A stretch of DNA of 64,000 bases. Origin: Charina bottae (taxonomy: Eukaryota > Chordata > Lepidosauria > Squamata > Charinaidae). A program made the position numbers and the translations under genes. The notes under the pieces are model-generated. The model was not told where the DNA came from. It saw nothing but the letters and a program-made list of their open reading frames with translations, and ran no database searches. This document shows positions 20,936-31,127 of the stretch, in pieces. The stretch lies in assembly GCA_023362775.1 (NCBI GenBank), contig JALMGJ010000006.1, positions 11,612,501 to 11,676,500 on the forward strand, written 5' to 3'. Numbering within the stretch: position 1 is the first letter of the stretch; each line of letters begins with the position of its first letter.

Positions 20936-21769
20936 ACCCCTGGTTAAGAAGGAAGAATCAGCAATCATACATTATGCCCATATTTCAACATGAAATTTAG
21001 AACTGAATTTGAAGTTTGCACCTGAGAAAGGAACATCCAAGGTATTCTAAGGGAAGCAATATAAATAAACAACATTTCCAACATGGCCAGTTGTTTAAAA
21101 GGGGAATCCTCTCCTTGCTTAGATGAATAGAATTGCTTCAACTACTCTGTTTGAATATCTCTTTCTATAAAGAAAATTCTCTTTTCAGTAAATTGCAATG
21201 GGCTTTGTTTTGCCGGGGGGGGGCTGTTTTTAAATAGAAACAGCAGCTAGGAATAAGCCGTGGCCTACTTAGTGTTAATTATAATAAGTGTTTTACTTTC
21301 TATGTCTTTGATTGTTAAGTTGGCAAAGTGCTGGGGAGATCCTTTGGGGATGCAAGTCCTATAAAAATGTAAGCTATTATTATTAAATAAAAATCACCTA
21401 GAGTTTAAATTATACAATAGCCACCTGATTACACTTAGTACTGCAGCTGTAATAAAAAAAAATAATTGCATGCAAAAATTAAATTTAAGATGTGTTTACC
21501 CAAGTTCAATAAAGTTGAGGTGCTTTGGAATAAGCCCAAAAGGGATCGAAAGTGACTTCTGATACCACCATCAGTCACGCCCTCTTGGCATTGAGGGAAC
21601 ATGAATGGAAATGCATGATAGGATGAAAAAGCAACACACAAGCAGAAGTTCAACAGAACCAAGTCAAAGGAGGTCCACATAAGCGAGAACCGAGAATTAG
21701 GACAAAAGGGCAACCATACCAAAGGGTAAGCAGTGAGCCATAAGGGTCCAATGTAGATCCAAAAGAAGG
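20936..21769. other. unique DNA, no gene seen
   Basis: A G run lies at about 21213-21222. A 95-codon minus-strand frame at 21435-21722 starts in low-complexity sequence and has no domain. Confidence 0.5.
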
Positions 21770-21777
21770 GTTTATAC

Positions 21778-22071
21778 CAGAGCTTTCCAAACTGTGTGTT
21801 GGGACACGTTAGTGTGTTGGCTGCAGTGTTGGGTGTGTCGCGGCTGCTGCCACCTCCAAGCTCTGCCAGGATTCCGTGCAGGTCCTAGAGCCTGCCTTGT
21901 GCCTTGCTGCCTCCAAACCTGCCCTGCCAGGATTCCGCGCAGGTCCTAGTGCCTGCCTTGTGCCCTGCTGTAAGAGTGTGTTGCGAAATGATGCCCTGCT
22001 GTAAGAGTGTGTCGCGAAATGATGCATGTCTAAAAAGTGTGTCACCAACATGAAAAGTTTGGAAAGCTCTG
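21778..22071. mobile_element. GC-rich hAT-type MITE
   Basis: The termini CAGAGCTTTCCAAACTG and AGTTTGGAAAGCTCTG are inverted repeats. The flanks GTTTATAC and GTTTATTG agree at 6 of 8 positions, fitting an aged 8-bp hAT duplication. The interior carries a local tandem duplication (GTGCCTGCCTTGTGCC and TGTAAGAGTGTGT each twice) not seen in other members. It encodes nothing. Confidence 0.8.
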
Positions 22072-22079
22072 GTTTATTG

Positions 22080-23094
22080 AATGGTAGGTTCCATGCAGAA
22101 ACCTACAGAGTGAGAAAAGATTACTCCGTACCCAAAACGTGCACACTTGACACTCCCATGGATTCCTTGGCAAGGAGCAATCTTAATATTAAATTGGTGC
22201 AGTCCATCCTTGGAGCACTTTCACCTCTCCCATAGCCAGGATGATTAGTGGGATGCCAAACATTTCAAATCTGAAACATTTCAAGACTGAAATCCTTGGT
22301 TCTCCCTTTGAAACATTTCTCCCGACTTACTGATAGTGCTCAGTGCCGGTTCAGCCGTTTTCAGAAGTATCCTGAAGTTAAAATGGGGGCTGAGATTGGA
22401 ACACTTTGGGGGTGATTGGGATAATGTCAGAACAGTTCCAGGAAAGTCCAAACAAGCCATTCGGAGCTCAGAACGTTCTGCGTACCTCTAATGATGGCTG
22501 CAGCAAGAACTGAGGTACAGGCCAATCATGAAACCATCTCAAAGGGTAAATTATGGGAGACAGGGATCTAGTGCAGATCAAAAAAAGACTAAGAGCATGG
22601 TAGACTTCATAAGGAAGTCTCTCGCTCAAATCTTGATTCTCTCATGAACTTTCTGAGTGAGCAACCTGGACTTGAGCACTTGAACCCCCTCCCCCACTGC
22701 CACATCAACCAAAGCCAGCAGAGTGGAAATGATATTCAGGTGTTGCTTCTTAATGTCCTTGGCTATATTTGAAAAGATGGATATTTTCAGGTGATCCAAA
22801 CTTCTACCATATTTAGGCTAGCGGCCGAGGGAAGGGAGGGCTTGGGACAAGTTCTTCAGCCTTTTCTAATTCAGCTCCTCCTTTTGAGCTGCTTCTGAAG
22901 CCCACAGTTCCCTACCTTAGAAAGTGCTAGACTCAGAGGCCCACAGGAAGCCAGGAGAGAGAACCAGGTATTGGAATCTCTCCTTTGAAGTCAGCTTTCT
23001 CTCAAAGTCAGATATCAGAATCAGGAAATTGTGTGCCCTCTCTGGAATACAGTCTCCTCCGCGGGGCATTTGAGTATAGGATTGTACCAATCGA
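22080..23094. other. unique DNA, no gene seen
   Basis: No repeat family was recognised. The minus-strand 148-codon frame 22917-23363 spans the boundary into the PLE and is chance. Confidence 0.5.
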
Positions 23095-23723
23095 AGAGAA
23101 TATTTGTAGCTCAGGGTTGAACTGTGGAGTCCTTGGTGCTCTCTGAGCATCCACAAACACCAACTAGTAGTCAGAAGACATGATGAAAACTCCTTAATCT
23201 CACAACACTTAATCTCACAACACATGGACAGACTTAACCATACTTTCAAGTGGGAAACTGTGAGCATCTTAAACCAAGCCAAATCCAAAAACGCTAGAGA
23301 ATTCCTGGAAGCTTGGCACTCAGACAGAGCAGCCATCAACAGACACATAGAGGTAAACAACATTTACATACCATTCATAAGAGACAATAGAAAAGCCAAA
23401 AGACCAGAACACCTCCTTGCCAGTAATCAACACCCAGATAGGCAAAGATTAACACCAAGATTAGCCCCAGAGGAGCAATCAAACAACACAATAGACCCTA
23501 ATCAAGGAACTATTAACTCAGTCAATCAACCAAGCAGCAAACAACAGCCCAATCAAGGAACTACCAAGGAGAGTACAACACCCCCACCAACACAGGCAGG
23601 ACAAGCCAGGGTATATAAACAGAGAGCAAGTCCCACTGCCTTTTCGCACTGAAGATGTTGCCTAGCTTGGCAATGAAACGTCTGCAAGAAAACAACAAGG
23701 CTCAGAGAGCACCAAGGACTCCA
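23095..23723 (+). mobile_element. Penelope-like element 3' part with inverted terminal piece
   Basis: A 23-bp inverted repeat frames the copy: TGGAGTCCTTGGTGCTCTC... at 23125-23147 and its exact complement at 23701-23723. Between them lie the PLE C-terminal coding part, a 3' region and the hammerhead-like core (CTGAAGA 23649-23655, GAAACGTC 23675-23682). A piece of the terminal repeat in inverted position at the 5' side is typical of truncated PLE insertions. Confidence 0.8.
23224..23652 (+). pseudogene. Penelope-like ORF, C-terminal GIY-YIG region remnant
   Basis: The 142-codon frame begins with HTFKWETVSILNQAKSKNAR and EFLEAWHSDRAAINRHIEV. I read this as the distal part of the PLE GIY-YIG endonuclease region, where REFLEAWHS..INRH is a recurrent signature. 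The RT and the catalytic GIY/YIG residues are upstream and lost. The last third is Gln/Pro/Thr-rich and probably untranslated 3' sequence that happens to be open. The Met at 23224 is not a natural start. Confidence 0.7.
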
Positions 23724-23728
23724 CAGAA

Positions 23729-24352
23729 TAGGATTGTATTTGTATGCCACAAATTGCCTTACCTGCAGTATTGCCTTACCTAAGAGGATTGTTGTAAGGA
23801 CTAATAAATAGGAAGCACTTTGAAATTTGAAATTCTGGCATTGCTATTTATCTATCAGCAAGATTAAACAAAACAGGGCTGCATTCTACCAGCTAAACTA
23901 AGGGCATCTCCAGGACCCAAGGAAGAAGCAGCTTATCAAATATTGACTGCCAAGTAGGAGTTCCTGAAGAACTCAATTTGGGGGGATTTTGATATGAGCT
24001 AACCTGATTACCACCGCCCATGATTGGAACACATTTATGCATCACATTTTCTTCTGCTCAATCTTGCGATAGAATTCCTGACTCGAAAAAAATGTAACAT
24101 TCAGAATTCCTCTTCTGAGAAGTAAGGTGCTTAGAACTGCATCCTTTGAAAGAAAGCAAGTGTTTTACATATTTAAATAGGCAATTTTTCATACAGTATT
24201 TTAAAACTGCAATAAATGCCGAAACCGGATGGAATAGCCATAGGACCGAACACAGGTAAATATGATGACAACTGAAACAGAGCAGTTCATCCATTCTTAC
24301 TCCCAAGTATGCAATTTTTAAAAAAGGTTTTTAGAAATGTACCTAATTTGCA
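23729..24352. other. unique DNA, no gene seen
   Basis: No repeat family or coding domain was recognised. Confidence 0.45.
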
Positions 24353-24525
24353 CAATCTATTTATTTATTTATTTAATTTTTATCCCGCCTTTATTATTTT
24401 TATAAATAACTCAAGGCGGCGAACATACCGAATACTCCTTCCTTCTCCTATTTTCCCCACAACAACAACCCTGTGAGTTGAGTTGGGCTGAGAGAGAGTG
24501 ACTGGCCCAAGGTCACCCAGCGGGC
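24353..24525 (-). mobile_element. tRNA-derived SINE 3' part (GAGCCAGTTTGGT family)
   Basis: The plus strand shows TTTATCCCGCCTTTATTATT, then CCTGTGAGTTGAGTTGGGCTGAGAG and GTGACTGGCCCAAGGTCACC, the complement of the tail half of the SINEs at 29.1 and 36.8 kb. The tRNA head is missing. Confidence 0.82.
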
Positions 24526-24532
24526 TTCAGAA

Positions 24533-24612
24533 AATTAATTAATTAATTAATTTGTTTATTTATTATTTAAATTTATATGGCCGCCCATCTCCCCCAACGG
24601 GGGACTCTAATT
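24533..24612 (-). mobile_element. L3-like LINE 3' tail
   Basis: TTTATTTATTATTTAAATTT then GCCGCCCATCTCCCCCAACG, the complement of the family 3' end. Only the tail is present. Confidence 0.75.
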
Positions 24613-24619
24613 CCTTTGG

Positions 24620-24846
24620 TCTAGTCCTTCTGACAATAAATTTGTGATTGATTGATTGATTGATTGATTATGTGCCATCAAGTCATTTTCGACTCCTAGC
24701 AACCATATAGATTGATTTTCTCCAAGATGATCTTTCCTAACCTGATTTTTCAGGTCTTCTAATGGTGCACTCATCACCACTGTAACTAACATCCACCTTG
24801 CTGCTGGTTGTCCTCTTCTTCTTTTTCCTTCCACCTTTCCCAACAT
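24620..24846 (-). mobile_element. RTE-like LINE 3' end with ORF C-terminus
   Basis: The minus strand encodes MLGKVEGKRRRGQPAARWM followed by SAPLEDLKNQVRK, close in pattern to the basic K-R-R-G-R-P..RW segment at the end of Bov-B-type ORF2. The plus-strand left side ends in a GATT/ATTG repeat (about 24646-24669), the likely 3' tail. It is diverged from the Bov-B at 12.4 kb, so probably another RTE family. Confidence 0.6.
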
Positions 24847-24847
24847 T

Positions 24848-24851
24848 TATT

Positions 24852-24895
<44 letters not shown>

Positions 24896-24897
24896 GA
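24848..24897. repeat. (TTG)n array
   Basis: About 15 TTG/TTA units. It produces a meaningless poly-Val or poly-Thr translation in two frames. Confidence 0.95.
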
Positions 24898-25174
24898 TAA
24901 AAGCCCTGTTACCACCTGGAACAGAGAATACAGCAGGCATAATATTGTGCTATCTTATGGCCACAGATACATGCATCCACCTTTTTAACATTTATGGAAC
25001 CTTCTTTAGCACCCAAGGTGTTTCTTAATCCAAACTTGAGAAAGTAGCCAATGAAGTATGAACATTGATCTACCAGGTGAGTTCTAGAAAATTATTTAGG
25101 GCATGGACCATATCAGAACAGCTTCCTCTAAGTCCAAATGGAAGCTCTGCATAAATGACCTGGTATTTTTGCTC

Positions 25175-25509
25175 TAGGGGGCGTGGTGGCTCAGCGGGTA
25201 AGACGCCAGGTTTGTTGATCGGAAGATCACAAGTTCGGAGGTTCGAATCCCTAGCCCTGCGTGCGGAGTGAGCTCCCGCACTAGCTCCAGCTCTTGCCAA
25301 CCTAGCAATTCGAAAGCATGCAAATGCAAGTAGATGAATAGGTACCACTTCGGTGGGATGGTAACAGCGTTCCGCGCAAGTCATGCGGCCACATGACCGT
25401 GGAAGTGTCTTCGGACAACGCTGGCTCTTCGGCTAACAAACGGAGATGAGCACTGGCCCCTAGAGTCGGACACGACTGCACAACTGTGCGGGGGGAACCT
25501 TTACCTTTT
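25175..25509 (+). mobile_element. full-length Sauria-type SINE with 11-bp duplication
   Basis: A reference copy for the family in this window. A box TGGCTCAGCGGGTAAGACGC, B box GGTTCGAATCCC, middle domain, then AGAGTCGGACACGACTG, which resembles the Bov-B 3' end, and an ACCTTTACCTTTT tail. The flanks repeat TATTTTTGCTC (25164-25174 and 25510-25520). Established work holds that Sauria SINEs share their 3' end with Bov-B LINEs. Confidence 0.92.
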
Positions 25510-25520
25510 TATTTTTGCTC

Positions 25521-26346
25521 AGAGAATTATTGATTTAGGGGGGGCGGCAGAATAGCCTTAGATATATGCATCTAATCTATCAGTAGAAGTACACCGGATC
25601 ATCTCTGCCAGTCAAGTTATAACACATCCTGACACCCCTTTAAGCAGCAAGCCCTCAAAGGGTAAGTCAAGAGGATGACTTTAGCAGGAGATGTGATCCG
25701 GGAGGGGGATAAGAGCATGCTAGCAAGAGGATGTGTAAGGAGCAGTATTAGTTCCATATTGTTGTAACAGTGTGTCAAAACAAATTAGCATTAATTTGCA
25801 CCAGCAATACAGTTAGATTAAGACCGGCAAGCGATGATGACAAATAGAACTTGCAAGATCGCCTAACGAGAGGGCAAGTCTGCTTTGCTGGAGCTGCTTC
25901 TCTCAATTAGTGGACAAGGCTTTTAATGCTTCCATGCATAACCAAAGCAATTTTGATTACCGAGAGCTGAGCCTTCATTTAGAAGAATTTGCCAAGTGAA
26001 ATGCATCTTTCTCCCCTCGCTCCAAGGTTCACAGACTGCTGCATCCCTCTTTAGAAACATGATTTCTGACCCAGAATCAAGCCTTATGCATTTTTAAAGT
26101 GGCCAGAGACCACATATAAGATCTTCTAGTCCACTGGTGTTCAGCCAATAGGGTCATGGCCCACAGGTGCAAGAGGAATTGCCCTACATCCAGGTGAGTC
26201 AAACATGAACTGCTTGTTCCTGTTTCAGAAAAAGAAGTTGGAAGAGAAAAGGAAGGTGGAAAATAAGAAATGGAGGGGGAGAAGTAAGAGGGGAAAAGAT
26301 GGGGGGGAAGGGTAAGAGACTTTAAGTCTAGAAAGCATACGTAGCA
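25521..26346. other. unique DNA, including a possible conserved patch
   Basis: 25760-26010 is repeat-free, holds TAAT/ATTA core motifs and several CpGs, and looks like conserved non-coding DNA; see findings. 26220-26320 is purine-rich (GGAAG, GGGGGGAAGG). No gene was recognised. Confidence 0.45.
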
Positions 26347-26354
26347 TTTCTGTA

Positions 26355-26696
26355 AAAGAGGTAAAGGTTCACCCCCGCACATTTGTGAAGTCGTGTCCGA
26401 CTCCAGGGGCCGGTGCTCATCTCCATTTGTTAGCTGAAGAGCCAGTGTTGTCCGAAGAGGCTTCTGCGGTCATGTGGCCAGCATGACACGCGTGGAACGC
26501 TGTTACCTACCCACCGAAGTGGTACCTATTCATCTACTTGCATTTGCATGCTTTCCAATTGCTAGGTTGGCAAGAGCTGGGGCGAGTGTGGGAGCTCACT
26601 CCGTCACGCGGGGCTAGGATCTCAAACCTCCGAACTTGCGATCTTTCGGTCGACAAGCCTGGCGTCTTACCCACTGAGCCACCATGCCACCACACC
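26355..26696 (-). mobile_element. Sauria-type SINE with 8-bp duplication
   Basis: It spans AGGTAAAGGTTCACC through ATGCCACCACACC. The flanks repeat TTTCTGTA (26347-26354 and 26697-26704). A and B boxes are recognisable on the minus strand, with CpG-decay changes in the head. Confidence 0.85.
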
Positions 26697-26704
26697 TTTC
26701 TGTA

Positions 26705-27531
26705 CTTAACCATTAATTCCACAGCATGAAAAGATCCTGCTCAACCTTTTCATGATGCAAAGCTCAAAGACGAGATGCTACACTCCTCTTAAGCTGGATA
26801 CTATGAACTTTTATTGATGATCTGCTCTTAGAGTTGGGTTGGTTTTTTAAAATGCTCATAATGATTTACAGCATCCTTACCCAATCTAATGTCTTTCAGA
26901 CCTGCTGGATCATCTCCCATAATTTCCAAACAGTGTGGAAGTTGAAATTTAAAACAACCAGAAGGCATCATCACGTCAGAGAAGGCTTTTCCAAGAACCA
27001 TCTCAGGGTCTCTACTCCACAAAGAAGGTTCAGGTTCTAGGAGCAATAATCGGGCCCTCGAAACATAAAATCATTCAGTTTTCCTTTTGACTTTGTTATA
27101 ATAATGCAACCTGTTTTGCACCACTGTGCTTCATGTACCCTCTGTTACAATTAGGACAGAGTTATTACCATTTTTATATACTCTGGACCATCTATGATAG
27201 CTACACCCTAATCCTATTCTATTCAAAATTGGCAAAGTTATCTTTACAGTTGAGGTAGTAAAAGTCCAAAGTTCATGGATACAGAGCTGTTTAAGAAAAA
27301 ATGCATCCTGAAGTAAATGCTTTTCAGGAACAGGAGCGATAATGGGCAGGTGACAACTGAGGCATCCTGAACTATCCTGAGAAAATTCAGTCCAACAGCT
27401 CTCTAGATACAAAAGTCCAACTTCATGGCATGCAGCAACATGGTTTCCTGATTCTATCTGGCTACACCTCACTGAATAACTTTTAAAAAGGAGAAGTGGG
27501 TCAAAATTAGAAAATTAGACATTTTCTGTAA
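26705..27531. other. unique DNA, no gene seen
   Basis: Short overlapping frames near 26828-27046 and 27131-27472 on the minus strand show no domain and no splice-site pattern I would trust. Confidence 0.45.
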
Positions 27532-27536
27532 TGGTC

Positions 27537-27934
27537 TGTGGGAATGACCTTGGGAGACAGGAGAGAGCTGCAGACTGGACAACCAGCATGTAAAAGATGC
27601 CTCAGCCCACAGAAGGAGGGAGAGCATGGGAAACATTTCAGAAGGGACCTTTCCTAGTTTTCTGGAAACAGGAAAGGAGGGGAGACATACTTTCAGTCTT
27701 GCAAGATTGAAGTTAGCCCTGCGAGGCAGTCCAGACAAGAAGCACAATCAAGAGTACTAGCTCTATTTTTATTGTAAGGTTACAGTAACAGAATCTTGAA
27801 AACTAGGGAGGGTCCCTTCTGAAACACTTCCCATGCCATTCCCCTTCTGTGGGCTGAGACATCTTTTAAACACCAGTTGTCCAGTCTGAGGCTCTCCCTC
27901 CTGTCTCCCAAGGTCATTCCCACAGACCATTACA
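27537..27934. mobile_element. palindromic LTR-like element with 5-bp duplication
   Basis: The ends TGTAATGGTCTGTGGGAATG and its complement (...CAGACCATTACA) are terminal inverted repeats beginning TG and ending CA. The flanks repeat TTTTC (27532-27536 and 27935-27939). The left part (to about 27710) is the first ~175 bp of a unit in plus orientation. The right part is a complete unit in minus orientation, including AATAAA and an end CTTGTCTGGACTGCCTCGC. Sister copy: 60536-60940. Single units: 36241-36515 and 43813-44082. Confidence 0.75.
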
Positions 27935-27939
27935 TTTTC

Positions 27940-29037
27940 AGAGGGGGGAATGCTTAATCCTCCCACATATTTACAATAGCAAATAGGTGAAGCAATCTGT
28001 TATGATTCTTAAAATGCTAGTTTTGGAGAGCAATGGTGGTCAGTGATGTTTTCAGACCTTCTATGAGATCATAACCAAAAATAATGGTCAATTGTGATGT
28101 ACATCTCAACAAGCAATCTCACTACTAACCAACTTATTATCCAGAACTCTCTTGCCAAGTGACAGAACACGTACAAATATAAACAAGTTCCTAAATGCCA
28201 AACTGGGATGGAAGCACACACAAGTATCTCTCTTTCAATTACAACGAAACACAGCTTTGAAGTTTGAACTAAATTGAATTTTCTTTCACTGTTATTACCT
28301 GCAAGAGCTCTGCAGAACCAGCCAATGGTGATTAGTCCCTAATTTTGTATATTCAAACAGCTTTCCGTTACTGGATCATAGGGAATTTCAAAAGGCCAAT
28401 ATACTGGCGTTTAAGAATTGGTCACAGGGCAGCAATAGAAGAATCTTAATAAATATGAGTTTCAGAATTCTGCGTGTGTTGAGCCAGTATCCCAATAGAT
28501 ATTTTCAAAGTGTGATATCAGAATAATTTCATATTTGCCTTGTGCTATGCTGACTCCAAATACCAAACAATCTGATTTGAGTAGGATATTTTGTAATCTC
28601 ATTCATATGGAGGAAATCCCACAAAAACCTATAACTGGTATAGACTCCTGCATTTAGCAGTCTTTCTCTTCCTTTGGATGAATGGATTTCTAGTCCTTAT
28701 AGCAAGGTAATAAAGATCAATTTGCATCGAAATGTGATAAAATAATAAATCAATACCTTCTGGTCCAAATGGATGGTCAGATTGCAAAGTTCTGAAAACT
28801 ACTGTATTTGGACATACAGTATTTTCATTTGCTCTGCATTGCTCCCCTTTTCCCCCCTGCCCACACATCTCCAAATTAATCTGAATAACCATAAAGTCAG
28901 CCACTGGCATAGCTTGGCAACATCCAGTCAGGGGCCCCCTGCAGCCAATTGAATCCCTAGTTCTTTTGGACCTTCTTCTTCATGCTGATGACTGGCTCTC
29001 TCCCAGTGGACAGAAGATGAAGGAGACGGAAGTTCTA
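27940..29037. other. unique DNA, no gene seen
   Basis: No repeat family was recognised. The 93-codon minus-strand frame at 28629-28910 has no domain. Confidence 0.45.
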
Positions 29038-29304
29038 GATGGATAGATGGATAGATGGATAGATGGATAGAGAGCCAGCTTGGTCTAGTGGTTAAGGCAA
29101 CGGGCTAGAAACCAGGAGTCTGTGAGTTCTAGTCCTGCCTTAGGCATGAAAGCCGGCTGGGTGACTTTGGGCCAGTCACTCTCTCTCAGCCCAACTCACC
29201 TCACAGGGTTGTTGTGGGGAAAATAGGAGGAGGAAGGAGTATTAAATATGTTCACCGCCTTCAGTTATTTATAAAAATAATAAAGGCGGGATAGGAAAAT
29301 AGAT

Positions 29305-29355
<51 letters not shown>

Positions 29356-29382
29356 GATAGATAGATAGATAGATAGATAGGG
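29038..29382. repeat. GATA/GATG microsatellite split by a SINE
   Basis: GATGGATA units lie at 29038-29070, then the SINE, then about 18 GATA units (29305-29382) with one GATGATA interruption. The similarity of both sides suggests insertion into an older array or slippage across the insertion duplication. Confidence 0.85.
29071..29299 (+). mobile_element. tRNA-derived SINE (GAGCCAGTTTGGT family) inside GATA-type repeat
   Basis: It starts AGAGCCAGCTTGGTCTAGTG (A box), with B box GAGTTCTAGTCC, the internal GGCCAGTCACTCTCTCTCAG and a 3' end ATTTATAAAAATAATAAAGG. The flanks are microsatellite on both sides: (GATG/GATA) at 29038-29070 and (GATA)n from 29305. Confidence 0.88.
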
Positions 29383-30154
29383 TTACTATCCTCTTGATTC
29401 AACTGACGGCACTGAAACTGAAAACCTGCACACCCAGATAGCTGTACATGTTCAAAGAAAAGCACACCCATCAGTTCACCTACAGATCCAGGACACAGCG
29501 CATACAACACTCAGTAGGGCCTTCCCCATTTCTAAGAAGGGCAGTGACTCCGCCTAACAGATGTAACTTTAACAACAGTAAAACAACCTAATAGCTTAAC
29601 GTGCCAGGGGGTTAATGTGGCGGACCATTTAACGCTGAGCTAAATAGCCCTGGTTTCTTTCACAGTGCCAAGTGTCGAACTGAGAATTGCAATTGCAGGA
29701 GCAGCTCCCAATTCATTAGTTAAAGGGGGTCATTGCTCATGGGGTGGGGGAAAGAAGGAGGGGAGAGGGAAATAGCAAGAAACGCAGAGATTCAAAGTCA
29801 GGACAAGGTTGCTCTCCTGCAATATACTGTATTTAGACACCACACTTCACAGGTGGGAATGAGGCAATGTGTTTTCAACACACTGATGTTCGCCGGCTCT
29901 GCAGCCCAGATAACGCTTTGGACAAGAAACGGGGCATTCAAATCTACCTCGGATATTCTCCACCTTCAGTTTTCTTCTGGTTAACAGGATGAACCAGGGC
30001 CGGACTGAACCAGCCCTTTGAAATCCCCAGATCTTAAGACAGTCCTTAGTAACTTAATTCCCACTGATTTCAGTATGTTGACTCCAGAATGGATGTGTCT
30101 TGCTCCAACCCAACACTTTTATTTTATTTTTTAGCTAGAAGGGAAAAGCCATTT
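29383..30154. other. unique DNA, including a possible conserved patch
   Basis: 29575-29730 is repeat-free with motifs such as GTTAATGTGGCGG, TTTAACGCTGAG and CAATTCATTAGTTAA. No exon-like frame was recognised. Confidence 0.4.
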
Positions 30155-31127
30155 TGACCCTTGGAAGAAATCCCACCTTATGCAAACTCCTCCAGTCTTG
30201 GAAATCTACTCTTACTGTTTCTATTTTAATAAAACTAAAGAACCATCTGTATCTGAGGAGACAATCTGATTCTGATCTAACATGTCGTGGCATCTCACTC
30301 CAGGCAATATTGCCTCTTGGCCCAGACAAAGCCTTAACTGAACTCAAACAGAGGATTTGGGATTTTGATTTACAAAATGACAAGGCCAAAATCATGCATC
30401 CCTGTTATGGTGCAATCAGACTCTAGGGGCCGGTACTCATCTCCGTTTGTTAGCCAAAGAGCCAGCGTTTTCTGAAGACGCTTCCGTGGTCATGTGGCCA
30501 GCATGACGCACGCGGAACGCTGTTACCATCCCACCGAAGTGGTACCTATTAATCTACTTGCATTTGCATGCTTTCGAATTGCTAGGTTGGCAAGAGCTGG
30601 GACGAGTGTGGGAGCTCACTCCGTCACTCGGGGCTCGAACCTTCAAACTTGCGATCTTCCGATCGACAAGCCTGGCGTCTCGTGGATATCTCACACAGGA
30701 GACTTTTTACCTTGGCTCGAATTGGTGCACTACCTATTATGGAAACTATAGCCAAACATACTAGTCTCCCATACAACATTCGTATCTGCTTCTACTCAAA
30801 TACAGAGGTAGAGTCAATAACCACCCATGTCGTCTGCCACATATAAACCCAATTATCAGAAAGTTAAGTTTTCTTTCCAATCAGGAAATCACAATCTTCT
30901 GCAAGACCTACCTTGGGCAAACATTACAAAGGCTGCCAAATTTCTCGCAATAGCTATGGCTTGCAAAAGCCAGGTGATACCCTTTTCTTGTTTTTAATTC
31001 TCTCAAGGGTTTTTTTATTCGGTATTTTCAATTTTCAATTTGTGTTTTATTGATGTTTTTGCCTTTTAAATTCTGTACTTGTGCCTTGTATTGTTCTCAG
31101 ACTGTAAATAAATTATTGATCGATTGA
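30155..31127 (+). mobile_element. LINE ORF2 C-terminus and 3' end with nested SINE
   Basis: The frame 30154-30426 reads ...RRQSDSDLTCRGISLQAILP, and after the nested SINE the coding sense resumes with FTLARIGALPIMETIAKHTS then ICFYSNTEVESITTHVVCH. Such LRxxALP...C..C...E...H segments occur at the C-terminus of some CR1/L2-group LINEs. The 3' end GACTGTAAATAAATTATTGA with ATTG-type tail closes it. Several stops are present. The exact clade is uncertain. Confidence 0.45.
30418..30680 (-). mobile_element. Sauria-type SINE, both ends lost, nested in a LINE
   Basis: It runs from CTCTAGGGGCCGGTACTCAT to CGACAAGCCTGGCGTCT on the plus strand, lacking the ACCTTT tail and the first part of the tRNA head. 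It lies between two segments that look like the same LINE coding region. Confidence 0.82.

Noticed and set aside
22917..23363. 148-codon minus-strand frame as a gene
   Set aside because: It crosses the border between unique DNA and an antisense PLE and has no domain.
24737..25028. Frames with poly-Thr or poly-Val stretches
   Set aside because: They are translations of the (TTG)n array at 24848-24897, with no other coding signal.
25177..25260. tRNA gene
   Set aside because: The A and B boxes are good but the acceptor stem cannot close and the sequence continues as a SINE repeated five times in the window.
29299..29382. CRISPR-like or regulatory tandem array
   Set aside because: It is a 4-bp microsatellite without spacers; the source is eukaryotic.
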